Translations under genes and position numbers: made by a program
The notes under the pieces: generated by a model
What the model saw: only the letters and a program-made list of their open reading frames with translations
What the model was told of the DNA's origin: nothing
Databases searched by the model: none
Assembly (NCBI RefSeq): GCF_003443735.1
Contig: NZ_CP031969.1
Location: forward strand, 4,154,001 to 4,218,000
Source: Streptomyces sp. CC0208
Lineage (GTDB): Bacteria > Actinomycetota > Actinomycetes > Streptomycetales > Streptomycetaceae
DNA length: 64,000 bases
Direction of reading: 5' to 3'
Part shown: positions 26,423 to 35,851 of the stretch, piece by piece
How positions within the stretch are numbered: position 1 is the stretch's first letter
How the letters are laid out: every line of letters starts with the position of its first letter

Positions 26423-26625
26423 TCTGGATCCTTCTCCTTCTGCTGATCCTGATGGTCTTCGGGTCCGGCTTCGCCATGCGGGGCGCAGTGGTGGCCGCCG
26501 CCGGTACAGCCGCAGGTAGTCCGTTCCGGAACTCGATCCTGCGGGAGGCTGCCGTGAGCATCGGACGGACCATCAGGCACACGGAACAGGTATCGCGCGC
26601 CCACACCATGGGGAGGACCTCGTGA
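26419..26625 (+). CDS. Small single-pass membrane protein
   Basis: A 68-residue frame with one strongly hydrophobic N-terminal helix (MIWILLLLLILMVFGSGFAM) and a polar C-terminus. GGAG lies 8 bases before the ATG. It overlaps the stop of the previous gene and the GTG start of the DUF1206 gene by 4 bases each. I do not recognise a named family. Confidence 0.6.
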   Translation: MIWILLLLLILMVFGSGFAMRGAVVAAAGTAAGSPFRNSILREAAVSIGRTIRHTEQVSRAHTMGRTS

Positions 26626-27518
26626 CGTCGTCCACCGCACAAGGGCGCGGCCGGGGCGCGAAGTCCGCGGAGCGCGAGACGCTGACCGCCGCAGGACGGG
26701 CGGGCTTTGTCGCGCGCGGCATCGTGTACGTACTGATCGGACTGCTGTCCATCCGGATCGCCGTGGGGAGCGGCGGCGGCCAGGCGGACCGGCAGGGGGC
26801 GCTGCACGAGATCGCGAGGCAACCCTTCGGGAAAGCGATGCTCTGGGCGCTGGTGGTCGGTTTCGCGGCCATGGCGCTCCGGCGGGGAGCCCGCGCCGTG
26901 CTCGCCACCGGGCCCCGGCGCAAGGCGGGTTCGCGCGTGCTGGACGGCGGGCGGGCGGTCTTCTACGCCTTCGTCTGCTGGACCACGGCGGTGTACGCCG
27001 CCGTGGGCGGGCAGGGCTCCAGCGGCAACGCGCAGTCGCAGGACTGGACGGCCTCGGCGCTCAAACTGTCGTACGGGCAGGTGCTGGTGGGAGCCGGGGG
27101 TTGCCTCGTGATCGGCATCGGCGGGGTACTCGCCGTCCGAGCGGCCCTGCGAAGCTTCCTGAAGCAGCTCGAGACCAGCGGCATGAGCCACCGTACGAAG
27201 CAGGTCGTCACCGCTCTGGGCATGGGTGGAGGCGTGGCGCGTGGCGTGGTGTTCGCCGCGGCCGGGGTCTTCGTCCTGGTGGCAGCCGTCCGCTTCGATC
27301 CGGCCGAGGCCAAGGGCGTGGACGCGACGCTCCGGAGCTTCGCGCAGACACCGGTGGGACCGTGGCTCCTGGTCGCCGTGGCGATCGGGCTGATCCTCTT
27401 CGGTGTCTGCGACAGCCCGCGCCAGGGTGGTCAGGCCACCAGCCCGGGGAGGGGTTCGGAGTCGTCGATGAAGGCGCGGGCCACGTCGGACAGTCGCCGG
27501 TTGTGGGCGCGGGCGTAG
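26622..27518 (+). CDS. DUF1206 membrane protein with aberrant C-terminal tail
   Basis: A 298-residue polytopic membrane protein. Three repeated pairs of helices of the DUF1206 type are visible (AGFVARGIVYVLIGLLSIRIA, and GGGVARGVVFAAAGVFVLVAA, each with RG-x-VY/VF). Family members normally end shortly after a motif like LGLxxFGxYSxxEARWRRV. Here homology stops at LILFGV and an unrelated 35-residue tail runs on, overlapping the 3' end of the converging GAF-ANTAR gene by 88 bases. A small deletion or frameshift at the junction is likely. Function of the family is unknown. Confidence 0.82.
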   Translation: MTSSTAQGRGRGAKSAERETLTAAGRAGFVARGIVYVLIGLLSIRIAVGSGGGQADRQGALHEIARQPFGKAMLWALVVGFAAMALRRGARAVLATGPRRKAGSRVLDGGRAVFYAFVCWTTAVYAAVGGQGSSGNAQSQDWTASALKLSYGQVLVGAGGCLVIGIGGVLAVRAALRSFLKQLETSGMSHRTKQVVTALGMGGGVARGVVFAAAGVFVLVAAVRFDPAEAKGVDATLRSFAQTPVGPWLLVAVAIGLILFGVCDSPRQGGQATSPGRGSESSMKARATSDSRRLWARA

Positions 27519-28147
27519 CCGCGCAGCGCGGTGAAGGCGCGTTCCATGTCGATGTTCTGTCGTTCGGCGAGCTTCCCCTTGGCCTGTTCGATCAGCACCC
27601 GGCTGTTCAGCGCGGTCTGCAACTGCTCGTTGAGGGCCGTACTGCGCTCGGCGGTGCGTTGCTGCAGGAGGCTGATGGTGGCTACGTCGGCCAGGGCCTG
27701 GGCGACGAGTGTGTCGGGCGCGTCGAAGGGGCCGGGCGCGGCGCGGAAGAGGTTCAGGGCGCCCACGGTCTCCGCACGCAAGCGCATCGGCAGGGCCTGG
27801 ACGGCACCGAAGCCGCTGCGGTGGGCCGCCGTGACGAAGCGCGGCCAGCGGTCGGCCTCCCGCGTCAGGTCGGGGACGATCACCGGTGCACCGGTACTGA
27901 AGCACTCCAGACAGGGCCCCTCGTCGTTCTGGAGCTGGAAGAGTTCCAGCAGGCGCACCTCCTCGTCGGAGGCGGCCATCACCCGCAGTTTGCCGTCCCG
28001 GTCGGCGAGCAGCAGGCCGGCGGCGCTCGCGTCGAGCATGCTCACGCAGCGGTCGGTCAGCAGGCGCAGGAAATCGATCAGGTCGAAGTCGGCGACCAGG
28101 TTGTCGGCCAGCTCGACGAAGGTCTTGGCCAAAAGCTGCTGATTCAT
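27431..28147 (-). CDS. GAF-ANTAR regulatory protein
   Basis: A 238-residue protein. A GAF sensory domain covers about 10-165 (LLTDRCVSMLDASAAGLLLAD, QNDEGPCLECFSTGAPV). The ANTAR RNA-binding domain is at about 175-230 (LNSRVLIEQAKGKLAERQNID, FTALRGYARAHNRRLSDVA). The expected action is signal-dependent transcription antitermination. ATG start; the upstream region contains no obvious partner. The tail overlaps the DUF1206 gene. Confidence 0.93.
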   Translation of the reverse strand: MNQQLLAKTFVELADNLVADFDLIDFLRLLTDRCVSMLDASAAGLLLADRDGKLRVMAASDEEVRLLELFQLQNDEGPCLECFSTGAPVIVPDLTREADRWPRFVTAAHRSGFGAVQALPMRLRAETVGALNLFRAAPGPFDAPDTLVAQALADVATISLLQQRTAERSTALNEQLQTALNSRVLIEQAKGKLAERQNIDMERAFTALRGYARAHNRRLSDVARAFIDDSEPLPGLVA

Positions 28148-28225
28148 CGTGACACCCTCGATTGAGACTAGTCCCGCCGGGAGGGGGCGGGAAGCGCAGC
28201 ACGTTCGTCGGCTTGAGCCGATGGG

Positions 28226-28987
28226 TCAGTCGCCGTTGTCGGTCCGTTTCGGTTCGCTGTCCGGGGAGAAGCGGAGTCGGTGGGCCACCACGTCGGCGGC
28301 CACGTCGGCGAGCCGGCGCCCTTGCGTACAGGCGTAGGCGCGGAGCCGGACGAAGGCTTCGTCGATGCCGACTTCGAGCTGGACGGTGAGGATGCCGGTG
28401 GCCTGGTCGATCTCCGCCCGGCATCCGCCGAGGTCCTCGAAGCCGTGGTCCCGTGACGGTGCGCCGGCCTGCCCGCCCGTCTCGTCGATCCGCGCGTCGA
28501 GCAGGAGCAGCGTCGCGAGATCGGCGAACGCCAGCGCGTCGGCCAGCTCTTCCGCGTCCAGCACGGTCTGCACATCGGCGTACAGGTCGAGGACTCCCGG
28601 GCTGATCGCCCCGATCTGCAGGGGGAGTGCGAAGACGGCGCGTGCCCCGGCTGCCAAGGCCGCGTCCACGAACACGGGCCAGCGGTCCTGCAGGCCGCCG
28701 GTCAGCAGATCGGGGGACAGGACGGCCGAGCCGTGGGCGAAGGCGTCCACGCAGGGGCCCTCGCCCAGGGTGAGCTGGAGCTCCTCCAACTGCTCGCTGA
28801 TGTCGTCGGTGCTGCACAGCGGATGGCTCGCGGTGGTCCTGGACATCGCCGACACCCCGGCTCCGCCGACCGGCAACGCGGCCACGGCGGCGGCGCACAC
28901 GTCCACCACACCGACCGGGGCGCCGCGTCGGGCCGCCTGCTCGGCGACCAGCACCTGGATGCGGGCCGACCGGCTGTCGGCCCTCAT
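28226..28987 (-). CDS. GAF-ANTAR regulatory protein (second copy)
   Basis: A 253-residue paralogue: GAF domain at about 20-170 (LTLGEGPCVDAFAHGSAVL) and ANTAR domain at about 190-245 (EIDQATGILTVQLEVGIDEAF, LRAYACTQGRRLADVA). Its ATG overlaps the stop of the upstream gene by 4 bases (ATGA), so it is the third gene of a coupled set STAS, GNAT-like, GAF-ANTAR. This suggests that the three share a signal pathway. Confidence 0.9.
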   Translation of the reverse strand: MRADSRSARIQVLVAEQAARRGAPVGVVDVCAAAVAALPVGGAGVSAMSRTTASHPLCSTDDISEQLEELQLTLGEGPCVDAFAHGSAVLSPDLLTGGLQDRWPVFVDAALAAGARAVFALPLQIGAISPGVLDLYADVQTVLDAEELADALAFADLATLLLLDARIDETGGQAGAPSRDHGFEDLGGCRAEIDQATGILTVQLEVGIDEAFVRLRAYACTQGRRLADVAADVVAHRLRFSPDSEPKRTDNGD

Positions 28988-29679
28988 CCGGGCCGCCGCG
29001 TCCAGGCGTCGTGGGCCAGGCTCTCCAGCCGCGCCGTGGTGCGTTCCCCGAGAGGGAACACCAGCGCACGGAACATGGTTGGGCCCGTCGGCCGCCACAC
29101 CTCTCCCAGGTCCAGCCATCCCCAGGAGCGGAGCGACGCGAGGGTCAGGTGATCGCCCGGATCCACCAAGGTGGCGCCGAGGGACGCCTGGTGGCCGCTC
29201 AGCAGCCGCTCCTGCACATGGCGGGCGACGTCCTGGTCCCGCGGGTGTGGCCGGACCAGGATGCCGGTGATCGCGAAGACGCCGCCGGACGCGGTGAGCT
29301 GCTCGATGCCCTGCGGCAGCGCTCCGTCGAACCCGAGCCACCAGCTGCCGTCACTGGCCACCGGGAACCCGAAGGCGCATCCCGCCAGGTGGTCCGTCTC
29401 CGCGATCACCATGGCGAACCCCGACCGCCGGATGTCGCCGGTGAGACGGTTCAGGAAGTCCTGGCGGCTGCGACTGCGGTACGCCTCAGCGGCGGACGTC
29501 TCTCGGGAGTCGACGTACAGATCCGCCAGCTGTTCGCACAGGTCCTGCGCCAGCCAGCGGTTCACGCGGCGCAACCGCACCGCGTCCAGGGCGTTCAGGG
29601 TGTCCAGGGCGGACGACTCGCCCGCATGCGGCTCGTGCGGCTGCTCCTGTCCGGGCCGGGCCGGGCCTTCACCGCACAT
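28984..29679 (-). CDS. GNAT-fold-like protein
   Basis: A 231-residue protein of unproven function. The middle (GFAMVIAETDHLAGCAFGFPV, then GVFAITGILVRPHPRDQDVARHVQERLL, then LRSWGWLDLGEVWRP) follows the strand-helix pattern of GNAT acetyltransferases, with R/Q-x-x-x-x at the expected acetyl-CoA loop. It overlaps the upstream STAS gene by 11 bases and the downstream GAF-ANTAR gene by 4. The acetyltransferase assignment is an inference from pattern only. Confidence 0.65.
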   Translation of the reverse strand: MCGEGPARPGQEQPHEPHAGESSALDTLNALDAVRLRRVNRWLAQDLCEQLADLYVDSRETSAAEAYRSRSRQDFLNRLTGDIRRSGFAMVIAETDHLAGCAFGFPVASDGSWWLGFDGALPQGIEQLTASGGVFAITGILVRPHPRDQDVARHVQERLLSGHQASLGATLVDPGDHLTLASLRSWGWLDLGEVWRPTGPTMFRALVFPLGERTTARLESLAHDAWTRRPG

Positions 29680-30094
29680 CGCCCGAGAGGGCAGTCACCA
29701 GCGGAACACTCCGGTCCGGCAGGGCTGGAGCGAGCGGGTCGGGGACGTCCCCGAGAGACGGTGGCAGATGCCCGAGCGGAAGGCCGAGGAGCAGGAACCC
29801 GCAGCCGGTGAGGTCGAGGATCCGTCCCAGTGACTGTGGCGGGTTGTGCAGTTGCAGGACCCCGCCGGCCTCCTTGGTCCGATGCGCGGCGCAGAGGAAG
29901 GCGTTGAGGCCGCTGCAGTCGCAGAAGGTCACAGCAGTGAGGTCGACATCGACGACGCGGATGCCGTCGCTCAGGCATCGCGCCAGCGCCGCGCACACCA
30001 GCGGTGCCGATTCCAGGTCGATCTCACCAGCCAGGGTGATCAGTGCCCGTTTCCGTCGGTCATGACGATGGATGGTGAGCCGTGGGAGGGGCAT
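29669..30094 (-). CDS. STAS-domain anti-sigma factor antagonist
   Basis: A 141-residue protein with the SpoIIAA-like STAS fold: ALITLAGEIDLESAPLV at about 18-34, and VVDVDLTAVTFCDCSGLNAF at 55-74, in which Ser70 of DCSGL is the phosphorylation site. GAGG lies 5 bases before the ATG. It would control an anti-sigma factor kinase by partner switching; no kinase gene adjoins. First gene of a coupled unit with the GNAT-like and GAF-ANTAR genes. Confidence 0.85.
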   Translation of the reverse strand: MPLPRLTIHRHDRRKRALITLAGEIDLESAPLVCAALARCLSDGIRVVDVDLTAVTFCDCSGLNAFLCAAHRTKEAGGVLQLHNPPQSLGRILDLTGCGFLLLGLPLGHLPPSLGDVPDPLAPALPDRSVPLVTALSGDVR

Positions 30095-30866
30095 GACGCC
30101 TCGGTTCCAAAGACCATCCGGCAGCGAGATGGGGGCGCCTGGAGTCCCGGCTCCTCTTGGCGCGCTGCCGGCAGGGGCGTACGTACGGCGGAGGCGGAAC
30201 GACGGCCGGTCCGAAGGCCTGCGCAACAGGACATGGGGCCCGCCCGGTTCTCTCCAGGGATGCGTCGGGAGACGGACGAAAGGTCCGCTCCGCGCAGCCA
30301 TCTGTGTCGTGAAACGACAAGTCGCCGGGGTCTGGGACGCTTGTGGAGCAGCATAGTCCTGGCCCAGTGCGGCAGAGGCCCGAAGCCGCCTAATCTCAGG
30401 ATGTGGACGATGTCGAAGTGTCACGGCGCTGTCATATCCGGTGTCCTGCAAGGTACTTGGCCCCATAACGGGAAGGCGGCCACCTGACAGGCGGGTTGGA
30501 GACGGCGAACGGGACGGCCAGTCGCTCGTGCCTCCTGCCTTCGGGTTCCCGCCGTCGAGGTCGGTGACGAGAATGCCGGAGCCGCCGGGAGCCCGGCGGG
30601 CCGAATGACGTTACGTGTGCCTCGAAGGCGGCAGCCTGCCAAGTCGCCGTCGGTGGACTGAACTTGGGCACCGGGGAGCTCGCGGCACCGTCCAGGTGAG
30701 CAGCGTTCCCGCGGACGGCAGGTCACGACGGGCGGTCACGGCGGGCGGTCATGGACATGCTGTTTGGCTCCCGTCACGCGCGTGGGAGCGGCCGGGGGGC
30801 CGGGGGAAGTGCCAAGGCGTTGCCGTACGTCCCGTCATGCCTTCTTCTTGCCTTTCAGGAGGAACG
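30095..30866. other. 770-base region without a recognised gene
   Basis: It separates the STAS operon (minus) from the secreted FG-GAP gene (plus). Open frames here lack good starts and look like noise. The right end carries the AGGAGGA site of the next gene. Confidence 0.4.
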
Positions 30867-33181
30867 GTGGCACGACTCGGCCAACGCCGACACAGACAGA
30901 CTCATGGTTCACGCTCAGCACGCCTCGGCACATCGGCGACACGTACCGCCGCCGTCCTGGCGACGGCACTGAGTCTCGGCCTTCCGCTCGCCGCTGTACC
31001 GTCCTCGGCGGCAGCCGCTCCGCCGTCGGCAGCCGCGGCCGACGAGGTCGTCCTGCCTGCCGCCGCGCGCGCCGTCCCCAGGGCCACCCAAATCCTCAAC
31101 GCGGGGACCAGCGGATTCCTTTGGGCCCAGGAAGGCGACGACCGGCTCCTGTGGACGGACTACGCCACCGGCACCACAACCGCACTGGAGAAGCGGCTGG
31201 ACGTCCCGGTGCGGTACGACATCGACAGCGGCTACTTCCATGAGGCCGCGTCCTTCCAGCCCGGCTACTACGGGGACGGGTCCGACACCGTCGCCCTCTA
31301 CTCGGAGGAGGACTCCCACGTCACCCTCCTCCAGGGCGCGGGCACCTCGGGCAGCACCGCTGTGTGGGACGGCGACTGCTCCGGCGGCGCCACCCGCGCT
31401 CGGCAGCGGCATCCTCACCACGGCCGATGCCCGGCTGGGGGCCCACCCTCGACACGGGGGACGACAGCCCGCGGCTGAAGGACCTCTCCGGACGGTACGC
31501 GGTCGTCGACGGCGCCTCCTCCGGCACCCAGTACATCAGCGAGTTCCCCGACGGCTCGGCGGGCAAGGTCGTGCAGAAGCGCGACCGGGTCGCCGCGGCC
31601 GTCTGGGGCAACACCCTGTGGAGCGGCGCGGCCACGGGAGGCAAGGTCACGGCCACCCGGCTCCCGTCCGGCACCGCCGTGGAGTCCTTCACCACCCGCA
31701 ACGGCTGCACCCCGTCGGACCTCCAGGCCGTGGGCCGCTGGGTGTACTGGACCTGCGAGGACGCCTGGGGCGACGACCAGGGCTCGGGTGTCTACGACCG
31801 TACGACCAAGCTCACCGCCACCGCCCCGTCGGGCAGGGTCCTCCTCGGTGACGGCTATCTCGTCGAGCGCGTCGGCGGCATCCAGTCGGGCAGCGGTCTG
31901 AAGCTCATCGATCTGCACAACGGGCTTCCGGCCAGCGGTAGTTACACGGACCTGGCGAGCCGCAAGCTCGCCGACTGGACCGACCTCGGCAAGGACAACG
32001 ACGGGGTGGGCACGACCTGGACCGGGGACCGCTTCGGCGGCGGTGTCGCCTATGCCGACGACGAGCAGCGCGTCCACCTCGTGAAGACCGGCGTTCCGGC
32101 GTCCGCACTGTCGGCCATCGACTCCACGGTCACCCCCGGGGCCGCGAGCTGGTCCGGCACCTGGTGGCTGTCGAAGCCCGCCGCCTCCTGGAAGGTGACC
32201 GTCCGCCACAAGGCGTCCGGCGCCACCGTGCGTACCGTGACCGGCTCCGCCGCCCGTGGTCTGCTGACGGCCGCCTGGGACGGCAAGGACTCCGCGGGCC
32301 GCCTCGTCCTCAACGGCACCTACACCTGGACGCTCACCGCCCAACCCGCCGACGGCCAGGGCGCCCCCCTCAGCCTCTCCGGCAACCTCGCGGTGACGGC
32401 CGGAGCGGCGGCACCGCGCGACTACGCGGGCAACGACGGCGTCGGCGACGTCCTCACCCTCAGCTCCTCCGGCACCCTCACCATCCAGCGCGGCACCGGC
32501 ACGGGCACGCTGGGCAGCCAGGTCTCCGGTACCGGCTGGCCGACCACCGCGAAGTTCGTGCCGTTCGGCGACCTCGGCGGCGACCGGTGCAACGACGTCC
32601 TGGTCCGGCTGAGCAGCGGTGCTCTCCGCGCCTACCGCCCCTCCTGCGGCAAGGCGGCGACGCCCTCGACGCCGTACACCTCACTCGGCACCTCCGGCTG
32701 GAACCAGTACGACGTGCTGACCGCGCCCGGCGACGTGACCAAGGACGGCCGCCCGGACCTGATCGCCCGCAACGCCTCGACCGGCACGGTCTACCTGTAC
32801 AAGGGCACCAGTACGGGCACGCTGTCGGCGCGCGTGAAGCTGTACGACAACTGGAAGACGTACAAGAAGGTCGTCGGGGCCGGTGACCTGAACGGCGACG
32901 GCATCGGCGACCTCCTCGCCCAGGACACGTCGAACAACCTGTACCGGTACGACGGCACCGGCAGCGGCACTTTCCGGGCCCGCGTGAAGGTGTTCTCGAA
33001 CTGGGGCGCTTCCTGCAATGCGGTCGTCGGAGTCGGGGACATCACCGGCGACGGTCGGACGGACCTCGTCTCGCGTGACACCAGCGGCAACCTGTACCGC
33101 AACAGTGGTGACGGCAAGGGGTCGTTCGGCGGCCGTACGAAGATCGCGACGGGCTGGCAGGGGTACAAGGCCGTCGGATGA
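30867..33181 (+). pseudogene. Secreted FG-GAP/VCBS repeat protein, frameshifted
   Basis: The coding frame starts at GTG 30867 with AGGAGGA upstream and a signal peptide (basic RRHRQ, then VLATALSLGLPLAAVPSSAAA). It reads well to VTLLQGAGTSGSTAVW near 31370, then loses sense and stops at 31478. The remainder continues in a different frame from about 31400 to 33181, with FlgD-like YTWTLTAQPADGQG and C-terminal FG-GAP/VCBS calcium-binding repeats (GDVTKDGRPDLIAR, GDLNGDGIGDLLAQD, GDITGDGRTDLVSRD). The shift near 31375-31400 includes an apparent loss of residues. Family members often carry an adhesin or hydrolase-like beta-propeller. A sequencing error remains possible. Confidence 0.75.
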
Positions 33182-33209
33182 GGAACACCGACGTGGTGTC
33201 GCTCGCTGC

Positions 33210-33240
33210 CCGGGCCCGGGTCCCCGGGGCCCGGGCCCGG
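33210..33240. terminator. Terminator hairpin between converging genes
   Basis: An 11-bp stem of C and G only (33210-33220 with 33230-33240), loop of 9 bases that itself contains CCCC/GGGG. Confidence 0.65.
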
Positions 33241-33307
33241 CAGTTCGCCCGCTCTGCGAACCGCCGGGCCGGGCTGAAGCGCCCTGCGTGTGGGAGCGGC
33301 ATCGGCC

Positions 33308-34636
33308 CTAGGCGGACGCCGGCACGAAGACCGTCTGCGAGGTGGCCGACTGGAAGTTGTCATCCGCGTCGAAGACGGCCCGGTAGTAGCCGGCGCCACT
33401 CTGGTCGAGGTCCGCGGCGAAGTCGTTGCCGTCGCCGCCCCAGGAAGCCTCGACCGTGGTGAGCGTCGACCAGTTGACGCCGTCGGGCGAGTACTGGATG
33501 TGGACGTTGATCGAGGCGGGCGTCCACCCGTCGGGGAAGTCGATGAGGCCCTCGGTGTGGACCTGTCCCGTGTCGGAGCGGGCGGCCGTGAAGGCGGTGA
33601 ACTTCGACCCCCGGTGCACGTGGACGACGTCGCTCGTGCCGGTGCCGGCCTGGAGGAACGGGTCGTCCGAGGTGTCCAGGGCGAGCTGGAAGTAGCCGCC
33701 CTGCCAGGGCGTGTAGTCCATCGTGAAGGTGCCGTCGTCAGCGGTGGTGAAACGGCCCACGAGGTCGGTCTGCGCGTCGTCGGGGCCGAACAGGACGCCC
33801 CCGGAGCGCCCGGCCAGCGGCACCCAGCCGTCCGCGGTCTTCTGCTCGACCTTGACGCTCAGCGTGACCGGCTGACCGAAGTCGATGTCGGCCGAACTGA
33901 CCGTGGACGTGAAACGGGTGGGAATCTGGTCGACACCGATCTGAACCGGTTCCGACTCCCCGTAAAGCACCGTCGGCGTGCCACCGTCCATGCGGAACAC
34001 GGCCTGGATGGGTGCGGCCGCGTCGAGCCGCACCGAGGCGGTGAAGTGACCCTGGGCGTCGGTGGTCACAGTGGTCTGCGTCCAGTAGTCGACATCGACC
34101 TCGACCTGACGTGCCACGAGAGGCTTCACCTGACGGGTCGGCCATCGCCCGTACAGCGTCCCCTCCACCTGCACGTCACGGTGTTCCCGGTCGATGGCGG
34201 TACGGTCGACGGTGAGCGCGCCGAACTGCGCCACGACGAAGTAGGCGAAGTCTCCCGCGGACTGACGCAGCACATGGCCGCCGTCGGCGTCCGTCACCTC
34301 CACGTCGATGCGGTAGGAACCGAACTCCGGGAGCTTCAAAGGCTTCTTGGTACGCCAGTTGCCGTCCTGCCGGGTGCCGGAGAAGAGCCGGAAGTCCTTG
34401 GTCCCGATCTCGGCGACCTCGGTCTGCGACGCGTACGAGACCAGGTGTGCCGTGATGCCCGTGATGTCGGCCCCGGACCGGGCATTGATCTGCAGGATCC
34501 CGAGATCGCCCGACACGCTCCCCGCGTAGGTGACCTCCGGCTGATCCGCGGCGTGCGCGGCTGTCACACCTCCGATGGCGAGCGCAGCGGCCGCGGCGGT
34601 CACCGTGACCCATCTGCGTATTTTCCACAACAACAT
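33308..34636 (-). CDS. Secreted Ig-like domain protein
   Basis: A 442-residue exported protein. Signal peptide at about 1-29 (KIRRWVTVTAAAAALAIGGV, then AHAA). The mature part is all beta, with four or so Ig/bacterial-Ig-like repeats (YRIDVEVTDADGG, TLSVKVEQKTADGWVPLAG, INVHIQYSPDGVNWSTL). No catalytic motif. GAGGTGGG lies 8 bases before the ATG. It is convergent with the frameshifted FG-GAP gene and probably cell-surface or matrix-associated, but this is inferred. Confidence 0.8.
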   Translation of the reverse strand: MLLWKIRRWVTVTAAAAALAIGGVTAAHAADQPEVTYAGSVSGDLGILQINARSGADITGITAHLVSYASQTEVAEIGTKDFRLFSGTRQDGNWRTKKPLKLPEFGSYRIDVEVTDADGGHVLRQSAGDFAYFVVAQFGALTVDRTAIDREHRDVQVEGTLYGRWPTRQVKPLVARQVEVDVDYWTQTTVTTDAQGHFTASVRLDAAAPIQAVFRMDGGTPTVLYGESEPVQIGVDQIPTRFTSTVSSADIDFGQPVTLSVKVEQKTADGWVPLAGRSGGVLFGPDDAQTDLVGRFTTADDGTFTMDYTPWQGGYFQLALDTSDDPFLQAGTGTSDVVHVHRGSKFTAFTAARSDTGQVHTEGLIDFPDGWTPASINVHIQYSPDGVNWSTLTTVEASWGGDGNDFAADLDQSGAGYYRAVFDADDNFQSATSQTVFVPASA

Positions 34637-34837
34637 CGCGATCCCACCTCTGACGCGTTCGACGACGGGGCCCTCTTCGGAACGCCCGCCCGGCCGTCCG
34701 TCTTTATATCCGCCGCTCAGCACGGAACGCACGGCAATGGGGAGCGGCCGCACGAACGTCCCGAGTCTCAGCCAACAACGGAGGCCCGGCCCCGCGCTCT
34801 GCCGACCGAGGCGGAATCCGGTCCCTCCTTCCTGCTG

Positions 34838-35851
34838 TTACTGCAGTGCGTGGACCGCTGCCGAGAACACCGGGGGCATCCGGGAGGCTGCGGGGACGAT
34901 GAGGCGGGCGGTGCCGGGACGGCGGCTCGCGGCCAGCAGGGCTCCGGTCAGCAGTCGGTGACGGCGGGTCAGCCGGGACCAGGTGTGCTCGTACGCGTCC
35001 GCTCGTCCGGCGGCAAGGCAGCGGACGGCGGCCCCGGCCGTCGCCAGCGCGAGGGCGATGCCCTCGCCGGTGAGGGCGTCCAGGTAGCCGGCGGCGTCGC
35101 CGACGAGCAGGACACGGCCGGCGACTCTGCGCCGTACCCGCTGTCGCAGTGGTCCGGCGCCGCGTACCTCCGTCGTGGCCGGGCCGCGCAGCGAGGCGGT
35201 GAGGGCGGGGAAGTCGGCCAGGTGCTCGTCGTACCCGCGACGGTTGCGGCTGAGGACCGCGACGCCCACCAGGTCGTCGCCGACCGGGGTCACATAGGCC
35301 TCGCCGTGCCGGGACCAGTGGACCTCCACGAAGTCCGTCCACGGTTCGACGCGGTAGTGCCTGCGCAGCCCGTAGCGGCCGTGGGGGCGGCCCGGCAGTT
35401 CCAGTCCCAGGCCGCGGCGCACCGGGGAGTGCAGGCCGTCGGCGGCGATCAGCCAACGGGCTGTGGTTCCGGCGGCGGTGACCGTGTCCGCGTTCTGGCG
35501 CACCTCGCCGACCTTGCCCGGCAGCATCCGCACGCCGAGGCCGAGAGCGCGCTGGTGCAGGGCGGCGTGCAGCGTCGTACGGCGGATCCCCAGCCCGCCG
35601 CGACCGCGGAAGGACGCTTCGGCGCGGACTGCACCGTCCACGTAACGGATGCCGCGCAGTTCGCGGCCACCGGCCTCGACGCCCAGTGCTCTCAGCGCGG
35701 CGACTCCGCCGGGCATGACGCCTTCTCCGCAGGCTTTGTCCACGGGCGAGGTCCGGGGTTCGACGACGACGGCCTCCAGGCCGGCGAGCGCGGCGTGGAT
35801 CGCGGCGGCCAGACCGGCCGGCCCACCGCCGGCCACCAGTACGTCGATCAC
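34838..35851 (-). CDS. srsC: SrsC-like flavin-dependent hydroxylase
   Basis: A 337-residue FAD monooxygenase of the geranylgeranyl-reductase/PHBH type. The Rossmann motif VLVAGGGPAGLAAAI is at residues 4-18 and the second FAD motif LLVGDAAGYLDALTGEGIALAL at about 250-271. In S. griseus SrsC hydroxylates methylated alkylresorcinols to quinone-type lipids. The GTG start overlaps the stop of srsB by 4 bases (GTGA). Gene order (srsA, srsB, srsC in one direction) matches the known operon exactly; the identity is inferred from order and family. Confidence 0.85.
   Translation of the reverse strand: MIDVLVAGGGPAGLAAAIHAALAGLEAVVVEPRTSPVDKACGEGVMPGGVAALRALGVEAGGRELRGIRYVDGAVRAEASFRGRGGLGIRRTTLHAALHQRALGLGVRMLPGKVGEVRQNADTVTAAGTTARWLIAADGLHSPVRRGLGLELPGRPHGRYGLRRHYRVEPWTDFVEVHWSRHGEAYVTPVGDDLVGVAVLSRNRRGYDEHLADFPALTASLRGPATTEVRGAGPLRQRVRRRVAGRVLLVGDAAGYLDALTGEGIALALATAGAAVRCLAAGRADAYEHTWSRLTRRHRLLTGALLAASRRPGTARLIVPAASRMPPVFSAAVHALQ

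Noticed and set aside
26319-29069. Long minus-strand frame across the DUF1206 and GAF-ANTAR genes
   Set aside because: Arginine-rich nonsense composition, antisense or out of frame with recognised domains.
16566-30094. Integrated element using tRNA-Gly as attachment site
   Set aside because: No integrase, excisionase, replication gene or duplicated tRNA end is visible; kept only as a border observation.
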